The notes under the pieces are model-generated. The model worked only from the letters and a program-made list of their open reading frames with translations. It was not told where the DNA came from and made no database searches. A stretch of 64,000 nt of DNA from Beverwykella pulmonaria (lineage: Eukaryota > Ascomycota > Dothideomycetes > Pleosporales > Melanommataceae), in assembly GCA_001599595.1 (NCBI GenBank), contig BCHH01000010.1, forward strand, positions 1,465,374-1,529,373, given 5' to 3'. The translations under genes were made by a program, and so were the position numbers. Positions 33,813-45,780 of this stretch are shown one piece after another (within the stretch, counting starts at the first letter, position 1; each line of letters begins with the position of its first letter).

Positions 33813-34321
33813 ATGGCGGCTGCCATACCCGATAACGAAGCCTCCAGCAAGCCAGTCGCCGTCTCTTTCCCCCTCCCGAGGGCGCCGCAGACCAACATCC
33901 ATGTCCAGCTCACCAACAATGGCACCTCGCTCCTCATCTTCCTCACCACCACGTCTCCCGACCCGTCCACGTCTGCACCGCTCGGCAGCTTTGTGTATGC
34001 GATGCCAAACGTACGAAGTCGCTATGCCGCCTTGCTACTAGACCAAAGCTTCTCGTACTGACTAGTTTCGACGTGCAGAAAACCTCTCCCCCAAACGCCC
34101 TTAGCACCCCACTATATTCACACGGAGGAACGGTAGATTTCGCTACGAGACTTGCCAAAGTGCTGGCGCGGAAGGTGGGGAAACCGGTATACGTAGGCAA
34201 TTCGATAAGCTTTGCAAGTGCAGGCATGGGAGGCACGGTCGAGGAAGAGATGGAGGGGTTTCGGAGGTGCGTCGAGGTCGTCGTAGGATTATTGGACAAG
34301 GAAAACGAGAACTCGACCTGA
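33813..34321 (+). CDS. Proteasome assembly chaperone 4 (PAC4/Poc4-like)
   Basis: Two exons (33813-34010 and 34079-34321) with a 68-bp intron give 146 aa, normal for PAC4. The N-terminal beta-rich part is VAVSFPLPRAPQTNIHVQLT followed by SLLIFLTTTS; the second part is SHGGTVDFATRLAKVLARKV, then KPVYVGNSISFASAGMGG and a C-terminal helix MEGFRRCVEVVVGLLDKE. PAC3-PAC4 heterodimers assist alpha-ring assembly of the 20S proteasome in the cytosol. The family is identified by overall pattern because there are no catalytic residues. Confidence 0.78.
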
Positions 34322-34971
34322 AGATGCGATATATACTCTGTTATAGGGTTGCCGATGCAGCTGCCCCGCGCAGGATGATAGGTTCAAACTAGGGTCAAGC
34401 CGGCAAGCACCATGCTTTTGCGGGTCGCTTTCGTCTGTCCGATCCATCTCACCTTCACGGAGAGAGGCACCGGATGGGGTGTCTTAAATGTCACTCTTTT
34501 CCGGGGGAGGTAGACGCCGTACTTTGTAACTCATGTGTTGAACCGGAATATCAATAACGCGTGATTGATGTACTTTGCATCACATCAAAGTCAAGACGTT
34601 GGTCACGGGGTCGGGCAACGCGAGCGCGTATACAGAGCACGGAATTGGTCTCGACTAGCTGGTTTCGCCGACTTCATCCTGTTATCAATTCTGTTACCTT
34701 GTCTATGTCCCTTTGTTATTCGATCCTCTTGCCTTGGTGAGAACGATTATATTACGGCTTTGCCGATCTCGCATCCTCTCGAGTCATTTCAGTATGATTC
34801 ACGTAAATCGTGGAATTTTGACACTGTATATTCACCGCTGACTGGCAATCAACCGTAATATATGACAAAGTCGCGTTCTATTCTCGTATTCGCTCACACA
34901 TCCTCTTGCTATCCCGTTCCAAAGCCTCCTTCCGTGTTGAGACATTCTTCATAACTGCTCACATAGCAATA
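34322..34971. other. Intergenic between convergent genes
   Basis: The 3' regions of the chaperone and oxidoreductase genes lie here. No further gene is seen. Confidence 0.5.
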
Positions 34972-36106
34972 CTATTCCTGAGGGTTTACCACAATCTTGC
35001 CTCTGACCTTCCCTTCGAAGACATCAGCACTCGCTTGCTGTAACGCTGCGAGACCTCCCTCCCGCTTCACGAACTTTGCGGGCTCGACGAGATTCTCTTG
35101 CAACACCTTAGGCAAGTACTCGCCGTACCACCAATCTCGGAATTCACCGTTCTTCTCTTGTTGAACTGCCTGAGAGAACGCGCCATATATTCTTTTGACA
35201 TTAGAAGGTAGCTCGACTTCGCCACCCAGTACTGAGCCAAATCGACCGCCCTCTGGCTGAAGCAAGGACGCCAGTGCTTTCTGCGATGCTGGATCACCAC
35301 TAGCCGTGAAGAGGTATTTATAAGGACCCAATGCGCGGAGTTGATCCGTAACATCTGGACGTTTGTAATCAAGTACCTCAGAAGCTCCAAGCGCTTTCTG
35401 ACGTTCATTGTCTCTAGGTGAAGCCGTGACAATTACAGTATACCCGACCTGGTAAGTGTTAGTCTTCGCTTTGAAGTTGCTTTGAAATAGAGCTGTCGTC
35501 AGACACTCACACTTTTGGCATACTGCGCTGCATAACTTCCCACGGCTCCCCCAGCTCCCCAGACCAGAACTTTCTCGTCAACATTGCCAGTTCCCGGTTT
35601 CCCCATCCCAAGGAAGAGATGAAGGGCAGCAACCGCTGTTTGCAGTGGATATTCAATCAACACCGCTTGTTCAAACTCAATGTCTCCGATCTGCTACCCG
35701 ATTAGGCGCGTTTTACTTATCCCGCTCTTCACTAACTTACCTTTGCCACAAGTCTGGCATCGCAAATCACGAGCTTCTGCCACGTTCCCTCCCGCTGGTT
35801 TGCTTCTGCCTTCACATAGGCATTCGTATCGAAAACTACACGGTCCCCGACTTCAATCCCTTCCACACCTGCGCCTAACTCTTCAACAACTCCCGCACCA
35901 CTGGTACCGAGCAGAGCCGGAAACTTCTGCAAGGCGCCTGCACCTCCATAACCTGCCAGCAGCATTTTGGCGTCAAGTGGCTGAATGGCGATCGCATGGT
36001 TTCTGATCAAGACCTCCCCAGCTTCTGGGTGATTGGTTGGAAGATTTGTCAACTCCAACGCCTCTTTAGGGCCTGGAATACGAGCTGCGCGGTTTTCGAG
36101 CGCCAT
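34972..36106 (-). CDS. Zinc-independent MDR oxidoreductase (GroES-like, quinone/enoyl reductase type)
   Basis: Three exons (36106-35741, 35690-35511, 35448-34972) with introns 35691-35740 and 35449-35510 give 340 aa in continuous phase. The GroES-like N-terminal domain reads LTNLPTNHPEAGEVLIRNHA then LLGTSGAGVVEELGAGVEG. The Rossmann glycine motif VWGAGGAVGSYAAQYAKS ends at the second junction, then VIVTASPRDNERQKALGASE. The GHE catalytic-zinc motif and the four structural-zinc Cys of alcohol dehydrogenases are absent, so it fits the zinc-free quinone-oxidoreductase / enoyl-reductase branch of NAD(P)H enzymes, close to fungal CipB-like proteins. The substrate is unknown. There is no signal peptide, so it is probably cytosolic. 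Confidence 0.87.
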
Positions 36107-38321
36107 GTTTTTTAATGATGAAAGATTTGAAGAAAGCTCGCGTTGGAAGGTATGGCAGAGAATCTTCTTGAAGACTTTCTCTATGCGAATGAGGAGGGCT
36201 TTTTAGTCTAAGTATAACCCCCAGCTTTTTTCAAATCTCGACTCCACTTCGGCCTGCAGCAAATACTAACTGTTTGAAGATGCAGATCCTCCACTGTGTA
36301 ATTGATTCCATATCACAACCAAAGAAGCATGTTGGAAATCGTTCCATAAGCCATTATTTTTCAACTAAATTACGATGGTTGTTCAGAAACTGCATCATGT
36401 CATCGCGAAAATGCTGCGTAAGCATGGGTAATCGGTGGGTCACAACAGCGAAAAAGTCCGTTAACTAGCCTGCCATGGCCGCGCCGAAGAAACTAACCTG
36501 AAGCTACCATCTTCTCCTCAATTGTAACCTCATCGTCCGCGAGGTGGTGACGATCATTTAATTTTGAACGTTGTTTCTGGTAGCGACAATACATTGATGA
36601 CTGAATACGGAACCAAAGTAGTGCCCAAGGAGCAATAAGCACCGTATCTCTCTTCTTCAACACTACCGCATGCGGCGCATCGTCGACACACGAGGTGCAC
36701 AGCCTCAGCCACAACAACGAATATAGGATGCATTGTCACGACTCCATTGGCGGTCCGTATTGCTGGAAACGAACCCGCGTCCCAAGGACGAGGAGATTAC
36801 TGCAGGACCTTTTCTGTCTGAGATCAGATAGCGGGCCTTCTTTTGGAAGTATTCTAGAAGACAAAATTGTAGGCTTCTACGACTGGGGCCCCCTGCCTGG
36901 CGTACTCACTAATCATTGTTCAAGGATCAAGCGAGGGATGTGCGCTTACCGATCCCCAACACTAAACTTGTCCACATCCCTCTATTGGTCACCTAATTTG
37001 GGACATTGTGGACATATTCTTTCGCCCTTCCAGCCATGACCTCATCGCATGTCCAAAGGGAGATTGTATCCTCATACAGAGGGCCCAGGAGCGTGGAAAA
37101 CGCCCGTGCGAGTTTTAGCGGAAATTTTAACGATAGCTGAGTAACTCCAAATATCATGCTCCCCTCGTGTTAAGGTGGCTAATATTAGAGTTCATCCGGT
37201 ATCTGATTCGTGCGCGCACAATAAACGGCCACGGTAGATGACAGTTTGCAAGAACATAGGGCCTCGAATCAGATGCGCCGTTGCGCTAAACGCCTTTTTC
37301 CATATTCTGGGGTTAGCGATCGCTTATTCCGAACTTTGGTCATGTCTAGCAAAAGGTGTAGCAAGTCTAGCTGGTGAATAGGATGACGGCCAGAGCGACA
37401 CTAGTCACGTATACGTATCGTTTCGAACAACTTCGGCCCCTTTCCTTCACTCGTTCCATTTGGCATTTGGCATGCTTACCATAATGGAGACAATTATGAA
37501 GACAGACCGCAACCTCGGAGGAGGGACTAAGTTACGGTGCACAATGCTCGCCCACATATATCAGTTGAGTCCAAGAAGGAGGTGTCTCGCCGCAAACGAA
37601 CACCTTGGTCAATCTCTAACTCGGACAAGGCCAGTGCATCGGAGGAAAGGTTTGTTCTGGTACCCATCTTATCCCCATTCGTCTATCCTTGACCGAGGAG
37701 CCGTCCGCCGTGCATGAGGCTCAGAATAAGCATCTGACGACAGCAACCCTTGGACATCCCATCTTCAGATCTCTGCATACTGCATACGCAAGTTCTGGTT
37801 GACACAACCTGAGCCGGACGCCACACGGCTAAAAAAGGTTGTATCCGCACGTCACAAGAGCAACCCAATCTCCCGGACTCGTCGCTGACTATCTTCCAAC
37901 TCACCGGATACCAGCTTGCGTTTCTGATATCATTCGCTACCGGACGTTTTCTTCGACCTGATCTTGGGAAGAGCTACTACGCCCGGACCTCCACCGCGTA
38001 CGCCCAAGCCCATATATCACGATTACTTGATGCTGGGGAGCTTATTCCACTGAGACTTTCTGCGTTCAGATTCTTCTGCCTGCTATTATTGTGAGCTTCG
38101 TGATCGTGGGATCTGGAACACCAATTTCTGCATCGGGGGGCCAGTTTAGTTCATGGGCGGTATAAAGACCAGGCCCATATCAGTCTTGGGAACATACAGC
38201 AACAACAACATCCAAACCATCAGCAAAGCAAACAATCTACCTCTCAACAAACCACCTCTCCAACTTCAGCATCAACCTCGAGTGACTGAATCTACCACAT
38301 ATCCGACAGAGCTACCAGCAT
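36107..38321. other. 2.2-kb gene-poor interval
   Basis: Several open frames under 115 codons exist on both strands, but none has splice support, a domain or a clear start. I see no repeat. The last 160 bp look like promoter and a CA-rich 5' leader of the next gene. Confidence 0.5.
38161..38167 (+). promoter_or_regulatory. TATA-like box
   Basis: TATAAAG lies 154 bp before the ATG at 38322 and is followed by a CA-rich leader typical of fungal 5' UTRs. Confidence 0.4.
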
Positions 38322-38897
38322 ATGAGTAGTCGTCCTTCAAGAGAACCCAGCCCATCCAACCCCCCAACCACACGCGGCCGAGAAACATCAGTGAACCCAG
38401 AAGCTTCAAGCCAACAACTCTCTTCCTCACCTAACGGCCGTCAACACTTTACGGAAACCACTCAACACACCACTGGGCTTCCTCCTCAATCCACCTCGAA
38501 TCAGACAGCCCCTCTGATTGTAATCACCACCGGCTCTCCAGATCGACCGAGCACCACCGAAGAGCCCCAAGCACATTCACCTTCTCGCCAAAGCCGAAGC
38601 CGAAGTCTCGTATCTCGCCACAACCGATCAGGAAACAATTCCTCGCAACCACCCCGACGGTCGTCCACCCCATACGATCGACCCAGGTCCCAATCGCAAC
38701 CTCGAGCGACAACAGTAGCAGCAATGTCTTCCGCCTCTTCTTCTCCCGGAAACACCAGCACATCCGGCCCCTCAGGCTCATCGACGTCGGGCTCGACACC
38801 AGGATATCAACTCCCGTATGCACCGTTTCCTTACCCGATGCCGGCCAACACCCGGGGCTCCGCGGGCCAACAAGGCGGAAACGGATCGGGGAAATAG
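38322..38897 (+). CDS. Ser/Pro-rich hypothetical protein
   Basis: A single open frame of 191 aa starts at an ATG behind a TATA box and CA-rich leader. Composition is strongly disordered: many Ser, Pro, Thr, Gln and Arg, an SR-type stretch (PSRQSRSRSLVSRHNRSG), and a Gly/Pro-rich C-terminus (PYAPFPYPMPANTRG). There is no signal peptide, membrane segment or known domain. I do not recognise it. The promoter context is its main support. Confidence 0.55.
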   Translation: MSSRPSREPSPSNPPTTRGRETSVNPEASSQQLSSSPNGRQHFTETTQHTTGLPPQSTSNQTAPLIVITTGSPDRPSTTEEPQAHSPSRQSRSRSLVSRHNRSGNNSSQPPRRSSTPYDRPRSQSQPRATTVAAMSSASSSPGNTSTSGPSGSSTSGSTPGYQLPYAPFPYPMPANTRGSAGQQGGNGSGK

Positions 38898-40110
38898 AGT
38901 GTTTTCTTTACGATGTATACTGCATTTCCGGCGTTTCTCACTACCGTCCCATGATCCCTTACTGTTCAACTTCCCATCACGCATGACGACACGACACGGC
39001 TAGCCACGAATTTCCCACATTCAATTTCCGACTGTTCAAGATACCATCTTTCTACTCTGCATGGCACGGATGCATATCATGGCGTCTTATTGACTGACAA
39101 CTTTTCCGTTGCTTGGTCTAGTCGTACCCTTTGATTGGTTTCAGTTCTTTTTTTATCTTTGCTCCGAGTGTGCGGATTTCCCCCGCTTTCTGGGCGGACT
39201 TGAGGCGACCCGAGTTCCTGCGGTGCGGCTCTGGCCCTTTCGGGTGGCTGCAGTGCATGGTTCGGGAGCTGACCTTGCGGCTCGCTTATTCTTCATCTTC
39301 TTTTCCGTTGGTTCACTTCTTGTGGATAGCTTTCTTGTTTGGTTTCTGCTTTCTCATCTTCTCTTCTTGTTGCACTGTTGCACTGTTATTCTTGTATTCC
39401 TTTTTCCTTCTTGTGTATCTTGTTTTCCCTTCTCATTTAGATTTCGCTCCTTCATTCACTTCTTGTCGATATACTTGACCTTTTTCCTTCCCCTCCTTTG
39501 CCTGACCTAGATGAAAATTAGAATTAGACTAGACTAGATAGGACTTCATTGAATTAGAGCAATCTTTACTCCGCATGATCTAATTATATACTGAACATAA
39601 GATGTGAGGCGTGGTATGATATTTGGTGGGTGGCAAAGAAGCCTGAAACAGTTCAAAGACATTGGGGAGGAAGCATCATTTCCGACGATCATGTGGAGAC
39701 GCGTTGGCGAGCCGGACTCGGCGTGTAGCTAGGACACTAATAGATCTCCTCGACATGTCTCCTTGTCCTTCTTGTCGTCTTGGTTCGGCGTAGTAGTGTA
39801 TTTGGTAGGGATTGGGATCAAGAGTTGACGTTGGTGGTAGCAGGGCTAACGGGTGTGCATTACTAATATATCTTGGCAACTGCGCCACGGGCCGATTCCG
39901 TCATCTGCGACTTCGCCAACTGTTGACTTTGACATTCACGCGCGACATCGTGGTGCCTCGTGCCACAACTCTGCGCCCTTCTTCCTTCCCCTCATATCAG
40001 TTACACCTCCGATATCTCTCCATCTCCACCGCCACGCCACGGGATTTCCCTTCCCGCTCGTCCGCCTCCTTTCTGTGTCTGCGTCGCCCGTTTCACGTCT
40101 CACGCCCACG
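38898..40110. other. Intergenic, 3' region of hypothetical gene and promoter of Atg27
   Basis: The interval includes a T-rich stretch at about 39,290-39,480. The frame just upstream of 40111 stays open but has no ATG, so I treat it as leader. No other gene is seen. Confidence 0.5.
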
Positions 40111-41341
40111 ATGCGGTCTCACACATCATCGAGTGGCTCCCGGCCACGGCCATCATCCTTATTCTCGCTCTCTACTCTAGCGTCACTATTACTGGCCTTC
40201 CCGTCTCTGTCCGCCGCCTTCACCTGCGATAACATACTTGCACAAGGGGTGCACTTTAACCTCAAACCGCTCGACGGCCCGATGAGGGTGCATTGGCTGG
40301 ACGACCAATCCAACGACGGGCTATACAACTACACATTTACGCTCGATATATGTAAAAAGCTGCAGTGGGACAAGGGGACAACGAAAGCTACCAACTGCAA
40401 GCATGGATCCCGAGGTATGTTGATGCACACGTGTCTAAGCTTCGCATTTGGAGAAGCTAATATTCTTGCCTAGTATGCGCTATCAGAGAAGAAATCGACG
40501 AGGGCGGTAATAATACGATTGTGCCCATCGACATCGCTGGCACCTACTCGGACGGCCCCCCAATGGACGAACGATTCGAGCTCCTGCGGAACTCAAAGTC
40601 CCACGCCGATGCTGGGCGGGAAGGCTTCCGCGCCGAACTGCATGGCGGCGTGTTTGCGAAAATCAAGCAGCAGGCCCTGATAGAGTTTGTGTGCGACAGG
40701 AACAGGACCGGCCTAGAGGGCGATGACGTAGATAAGGGGGAGAAGGAGAGGGATGGAGAGGATAAAGACGGAGAGGGCAAAAATAAGGATCAGAAGAATG
40801 GAGACGATGCGAAGCTAGGACAGAGTCTGAGAAGGCGCGAGGACAGTGGGTGCGGAGACAGCGACGCGAGTCTTCGATTCTGCAGCTACGCGGTTGACGA
40901 GCCTGAAAAAGGCAAGAAGATTAGAACATTGCGCCTGCAATGGCGGACCAAGTACGCCTGTGAACCTGTGGAAGGATCAGAAAGCTCAGGCTGGGGCTTC
41001 TTTACCTGGTTCATCATCATGTGAGTAATAACCATGTTTCCGTAAACCCGCCTTGTGTCCGAACGACCCGCCAGTTCGGCAATACCGAACCCTCCACCCT
41101 CCTCTGCGACTCTGGCTGATGATGCTGACGATTACTTCTCACAAGTCTCTTCCTCGCCACAGCCTCTTACCTCATCTTCGGCTCGTGGCTGAACTACAAC
41201 CGCTACGGCGCCCGCGGCTGGGATCTTCTCCCGCACGGCGACACCATCCGCGACGTGCCATACATCCTCAAAGACTGGGCTCGCCGCGTCACCAGCACCA
41301 TCCAGGGTCCCGGAAGCAGGGGCGGCTACAGTGCAGTCTGA
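40111..41341 (+). CDS. ATG27: Autophagy-related protein 27
   Basis: Three exons (40111-40414, 40474-41020, 41146-41341), introns 59 and 125 bp, 348 aa. Atg27 is a type I membrane protein that cycles between Golgi, endosome, vacuole and pre-autophagosomal sites and helps supply Atg9 vesicles. Features in order: signal peptide with hydrophobic core LSTLASLLLAFPSLSAAF, then the mannose-6-phosphate-receptor-like luminal domain with paired Cys (FTCDNI, LDICKKLQ, TNCKHG, VCAIREE, CSYAV, TKYACEP). A Lys/Asp-rich low-complexity insert (about residues 180-220) interrupts it. The transmembrane segment FFTWFIIILFLATASYLIFG spans the third exon junction. The conserved C-terminal tail is NYNRYGARGWDLLPHGD, then SRGGYSAV. 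The ATG at 40111 is chosen because the signal peptide follows it. Confidence 0.93.
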
Positions 41342-42250
41342 GCGGAGTGAGAATAAGCTTGCATAGTTGGTGTGTGCGAGCGTGCGAGCGTGCATAGTTT
41401 AGGTTGGGTGCATGGCGTCAGCTTTTTGGATAGGATTTCTTGGTGTGTGTAACTATCTCCCTACAACTTTTTAAACATTTCACTTTTTATGCATTTCCTC
41501 CCTGTACAACCTAACCTACCGCCTGCTTGGTTATTTCCTTTAATCTACCAACTCTAGACGACCCACAACATGTTCATTCTCCTCATAGCCGATAGCAAGC
41601 TAACATAGAGGCCTTGTGTAAACCTCTATTTCTTCTTCTTTATCTCGCTTACATATATGCATTCAAAATCAAACAAGAAAATGGAAATATTTGTTTACTA
41701 CTGGCTAATTTTGAATGGTAAAAAGAAATCCAAAACCATGCAACGGCAGGGATTCGCCAATGGTCACCGACTTGACGACGAGTCCACCGGTATTCTGCTT
41801 AAATATGGCTGAGCGAACGGAAGCCCTGCTGTGTCTTGTTCTAACACCATAAAGTCCCTAGTTTTGCATATCCAGTAGTTCGCACCTTCTGAATGACAAC
41901 TCGCTGTAACGGCGTAATGTCGCGCCCACTTCCAGGACGGCAAGAGCGCCCGTTGCAGCCCAACACACGCTCGATTACGCTACGCGGCTGATACGCAAAA
42001 CCTGCAAGCACGATAGGGCATACCTGCAGCTCCAATACGGTTTGCGCGTCAAATTGCCTTGTGGAGCTTTCGCTAGCTTGATTTGTGTGGTACTCAGAAT
42101 GCCTGCGTCGGTGAAGGACGATGGGGCTGTGCAAGGCTGAGCTGAAGATTGATCAAAAGGCCATGATGCCCCGCTAGCAGTAGTTTGAGTTGTATTTGAC
42201 TTTTCTAATTTCATCCTGTCGTCTAGGTCTCGTCTCAACCTGCGCTCGCG
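41342..42250. other. Intergenic, no gene seen
   Basis: An AT-rich 3' region of Atg27 and the promoter of the zinc-finger gene. No convincing frame. Confidence 0.5.
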
Positions 42251-43237
42251 ATGTCTTCACCTCCGTTGGAGTATACCCAGCGGCCTAAGACTGATAACCA
42301 GTCTCCAATCGCTAGGACTGATGTCGGTCCCGGTGCATCTCCAATTGGCTATACCACCATTCTCGATGCTCAACAAGAAATTTCCCCTGTGCAACTCGAT
42401 GCTCAGCAAAATGTTTTGGAGAATCGTGAATATCCATACTCCTCTCTCTATTTTGGCGGGGAAGGCTACATTGAGTCTTCATTCTCTATGGTTGACAGGT
42501 TTTCTCCTTCGTTATTCAACGACCAAAATTTCGGTGTCAGCGCGCCCCCAATGGGTTTTCCCATCGTTCTCGATGCTCGACAAGAAACTCACCCTATGCA
42601 ACTCAATCAATATCCCAAGATCATGTGCCCGTACTGCAACGAAAGGACTGGTGGTTTTCGAGGCCAGCATGAGCTCGATAGACACTTCAGCCGCGCGCAC
42701 ATTGCGATCCGCAAGGGCTTTATCTGTGTTGATGCCTCGCCAGACAAGAAATTCCTTGTAAATTGCAAACACTGTCGCAATGGGAAGGTTTATGGCGCTT
42801 ATTACAATGCTGCTGCACATCTCCGACGCGCCCATTTCCACACACGCATGCGATTTCGAAAGGAAAAGGAAACAGGGAAATGCGGCAGCAGGGGCTCCGA
42901 TAATCCACCAATGGACTATCTGAGGCGGCATTGGATAATGGAAATCGAAGTCGAGAACACTAGAACATGTCAGTGGCCAGATCGTTACAATTTTCAGCTC
43001 TAGCACTACTGACTTCTTTTAGTAGCCTCTAACGGACGAATTGATTTAGACTTGTTGCCAACAAAGACAATCGACAGTCGCCAGCAGTCCCAACTCAACG
43101 AAATGGGCCACGACTCTCTGCGTTCCCTACAGCCGCAATTTACAAACCCGTGGGTGTCAGCGCCTGGTACCTCGCAGCGATCTGCGTCTGTTGAGAAGTC
43201 TACCGAAAAGCGAATTTTCGATGATCTCTGGGATTGA
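42251..43237 (+). CDS. Two-finger C2H2 protein (DUF7896-like), probably shortened
   Basis: Exon 1 (42251-42968) and exon 2 (43023-43237) joined by a 54-bp intron (GTCAGT, branch-like CTGAC, TTTTAG) give 310 aa. Two C2H2-like fingers sit at residues 126-150 (Cys126, Cys129, His145, His150) and 172-195 (Cys172, Cys175, His190, His195), with GFICVDASPDKKFLVNCKHC and YGAYYNAAAHLRRAHF as in fungal DUF7896 proteins, which look like nucleic-acid-binding factors. An internal duplication of about 22 residues (SPIGYTTILDAQQE and PPMGFPIVLDARQE) precedes the fingers. The TGA at 43235-43237 follows DDLWD and the same frame then stays open for about 119 codons, so the stop may be a TGG-to-TGA loss and the product a truncation. 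Symbol unknown. Confidence 0.6.
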
Positions 43238-43925
43238 ACTAATAATATCCGGGATGGTCAGTTCAATCAGACGAGCAGTCAGCCTCTTGTTGAGAGGGCG
43301 AAACCGCCACCTACGTCAAAATTAACTTCGGTACTGCCGACGAAGTCAAACCTATCATCACTTCTTCAGGCGACTGGTCCCGAACCGAGCCGAACTCCAT
43401 CTAAACCAGTCCCAGCACCACGAAAATCAAATCTATGGTCTTTTTCCAATGACGAAAAGCCAAACCTCGTTAAGAGCTTCGGCCGTGCAGAAAAATCCAT
43501 CGGTGAAGGGCAGGAGGGTGGAAAGACTGACTTCGTTTGGAGAAGGGCGGCCCGACCACTGGGAGCAAAGTGTGGCACGATGCCATTCTACACTTGAAGG
43601 ATATGATCAAGGAGCTTGCAGCACAGCCGTAGTATCTTGGAATGAAGACGTCAATGCGCCTTGGTCCACTGAGCAGATTAAGGAGATATCTCCATTCAAT
43701 CATTTTTCCGACCTTCCAAAATCTCCCATAGTACATCAGAGGTTGTTAGTCTACAAACAGGTGCTACCTTGTCTAATGAGCAGCTTAAGAAACCGCAACC
43801 ATCCCAGGTTGACATCAGTCCTGATGGCAAGATGTATTATTGGCTCAGGCTGCACCATCTGACTCAGGATATCACAGTGGTCTTGGAACCGACACAGAAT
43901 CCGTGGGCTCTTTAGACTCCATGGA
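43238..43925 (+). pseudogene. Decayed 3' part of the zinc-finger gene
   Basis: After the TGA the frame continues open to about 43,596 (TNNIRDGQFNQTSSQP, PSRTPSKPVPAPRKSNLWSF). Recognisable coding pieces then appear in other frames, such as VWHDAILHLKDMIKELAAQP and SPDGKMYYWLRLHHLTQDI. Single-base frame changes best explain this. I take the whole as the broken C-terminal half of the upstream gene. Confidence 0.5.
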
Positions 43926-44780
43926 GAGCCGCTTAGCCTTCCGCAAGACCCTTTGTAAGACTTTATAACCTTCTTCGGCGACATACTCATAGAAATGGCT
44001 GGTTCTCGGCAGTGGGTCTAGCATAAATTGGCTCATCGACTCCAAGAGAACAAAGAAAACCGGTTGAATGCACTGTTAGAAGAGTACGCCTACAACTGGC
44101 GTTAGAATCGCCCAACTCATGGGGATCCGGATCCTCCAATAAAGCTCCACGGGCACATGTTTCTCAACGAAATTAAAAGGTCTTAGCTTGCGCTATGAAT
44201 TTGATACGGCGCTATTTACCAAAGATCGCTTGGTATTTTCGCAATAATGCGGTCTCCGTATCTGTCAGCGTCGACTCGCTTTCAGAGCGCCTCCAAGATC
44301 TAGGTCAACAGCTCTCACTCAACGAGCGTTTCGGTCATTTTCGCGAAGTCTGGTTCGGACGACTAAGATCTCATCAAAAGCCGCCTAGACATTAGAGCGG
44401 AAGAGATAATAGATGATGATCGGGAAGCAGAGCTATTCGCTGATCTCGGACCAGTTGGAGATGCATTGGTTTCTAGCAAAGCTTTCCATTGGATAGGCTC
44501 AGAATTGTGGTGAAAGCTTTATTATCACGATGCGGAAGCTATGGGAATTGTTCGGTCGTGTATGGAGAGCTCTCACCCATTCTCGCATGCACCATTTCTT
44601 GTTAACTTGACCCTTGGCGAATTCATGCGCTCTCAATACTGCGACAACTTTCCCTCTACCGGATTCGTCGTCATCATAAACAAATATGTCTGTATGCTTT
44701 CTAGTTCGGTATTATCTATATAAGCGATACACTTGGGACATAGTTCCATGCCATGTTCAAAAAGCGGCGCGAGAGGACCG
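43926..44780. other. Gene-poor, possible further decay
   Basis: Short frames only. Part may be more of the decayed zinc-finger gene. No repeat seen. Confidence 0.35.
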
Positions 44781-45780
44781 GACGTGTTTAATTCTCTCTG
44801 ATTAGCCACCCAACAGCGTTTCTTGTCGCACTTGAAGGTGACATTTGGATCAGCACCAGCTCCGAGTAATAAGGAAACTGTTTTGATCGCTTCAGGATGA
44901 GAGAGACGATTTACTTCCTATTCGTGATGTTAGTTATTGAATCTCCAGTCGCAAAGGGGGAGTTCAGTTGAACCTATGACAGGGCATTCCAGCGGCCTAC
45001 CTAAGATTAAAGTTTGGTTTGCACCAACTCCTTTGCTCAGAAGCTATTCACAGATCTTCCACATATGCATCATAGCAGCAACGTGCAATGGTCAGAAGCT
45101 GGGTTGACAAATTTGACCGTGGACCGTTTCCAAATGGTCACTCGTCATCGAGACTTTATACAAGACGCTTACGTGGGTCAATATAAATTGACAGCTGGCA
45201 GGCATCGACAGGCGTGTTTGTAAAACGTATGATCTTCGAAATCCAATTTCGAGGGGCCTTGTTAAAGACGGAAAAGGCGAGTTACCGGTCACAAGTCTTT
45301 CTGAGAAGCGACTTGCTGTCGTTACAGAGCCTTTCAGCCTTTCAACCTATCGTCGTCGGGTTTGATGGTTTCGAGAAATTTTAAGATAGTGAAGTTGTAA
45401 CGGTTTTGGGACACGACTGTTTCAGCCACTTTTACCCCTGTCAGCTAGCACTATATAGCCCCCAAGGCACCCGAATTCACCTCAGTTGAGGCCGTGGAAA
45501 ACCCTTACAGAAGTAAGTTAGCTCCAACGTGCTGTAGCCTCGTCGGACGAGCATTCCGCATATTTTTATGATATCTTCTGAGTTATGGTACGCTTTGGGA
45601 TCCAAATCTTGTTCTTCTTCTGCACTAGACAGAATTTCGACGAGCTCTTCTGTGCTGAGCTTGGGCGCCGCATGAGCAATCCATAATAAGGCTCCTTGAC
45701 CCAAAGGTACTGCTGGCTTCTTAATCCATATGAGAACTCTATCGTATATTTTGGGTAGATCTCTCGATAGATTCTTAAGG
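44781..45780 (-). pseudogene. NACHT-ankyrin (NLR-type) gene fragment
   Basis: On the minus strand, pieces appear in N-to-C order. First is the segment that normally follows NACHT in fungal NLRs (45,780-45,477: LKNLSRDLPKIYDRVLIWIK, ALLWIAHAAPKLSTEELVEI, DIIKICGMLVRRG). Then come ankyrin-like stretches near 45,110-45,010 (PLHVAAMMHMWKICE, LLSKGVGANQT) and 44,919-44,781 (AIKTVSLLLGAGADPN). They are separated by stops and frame changes and no P-loop is found upstream. NLRs of this type act in fungal non-self recognition. This copy is broken. Confidence 0.6.

Noticed and set aside
36695..37039. 114-codon plus-strand frame in the 36-38 kb interval
   Set aside because: No domain, no splice or promoter support, and other frames of the same size occur nearby on both strands.
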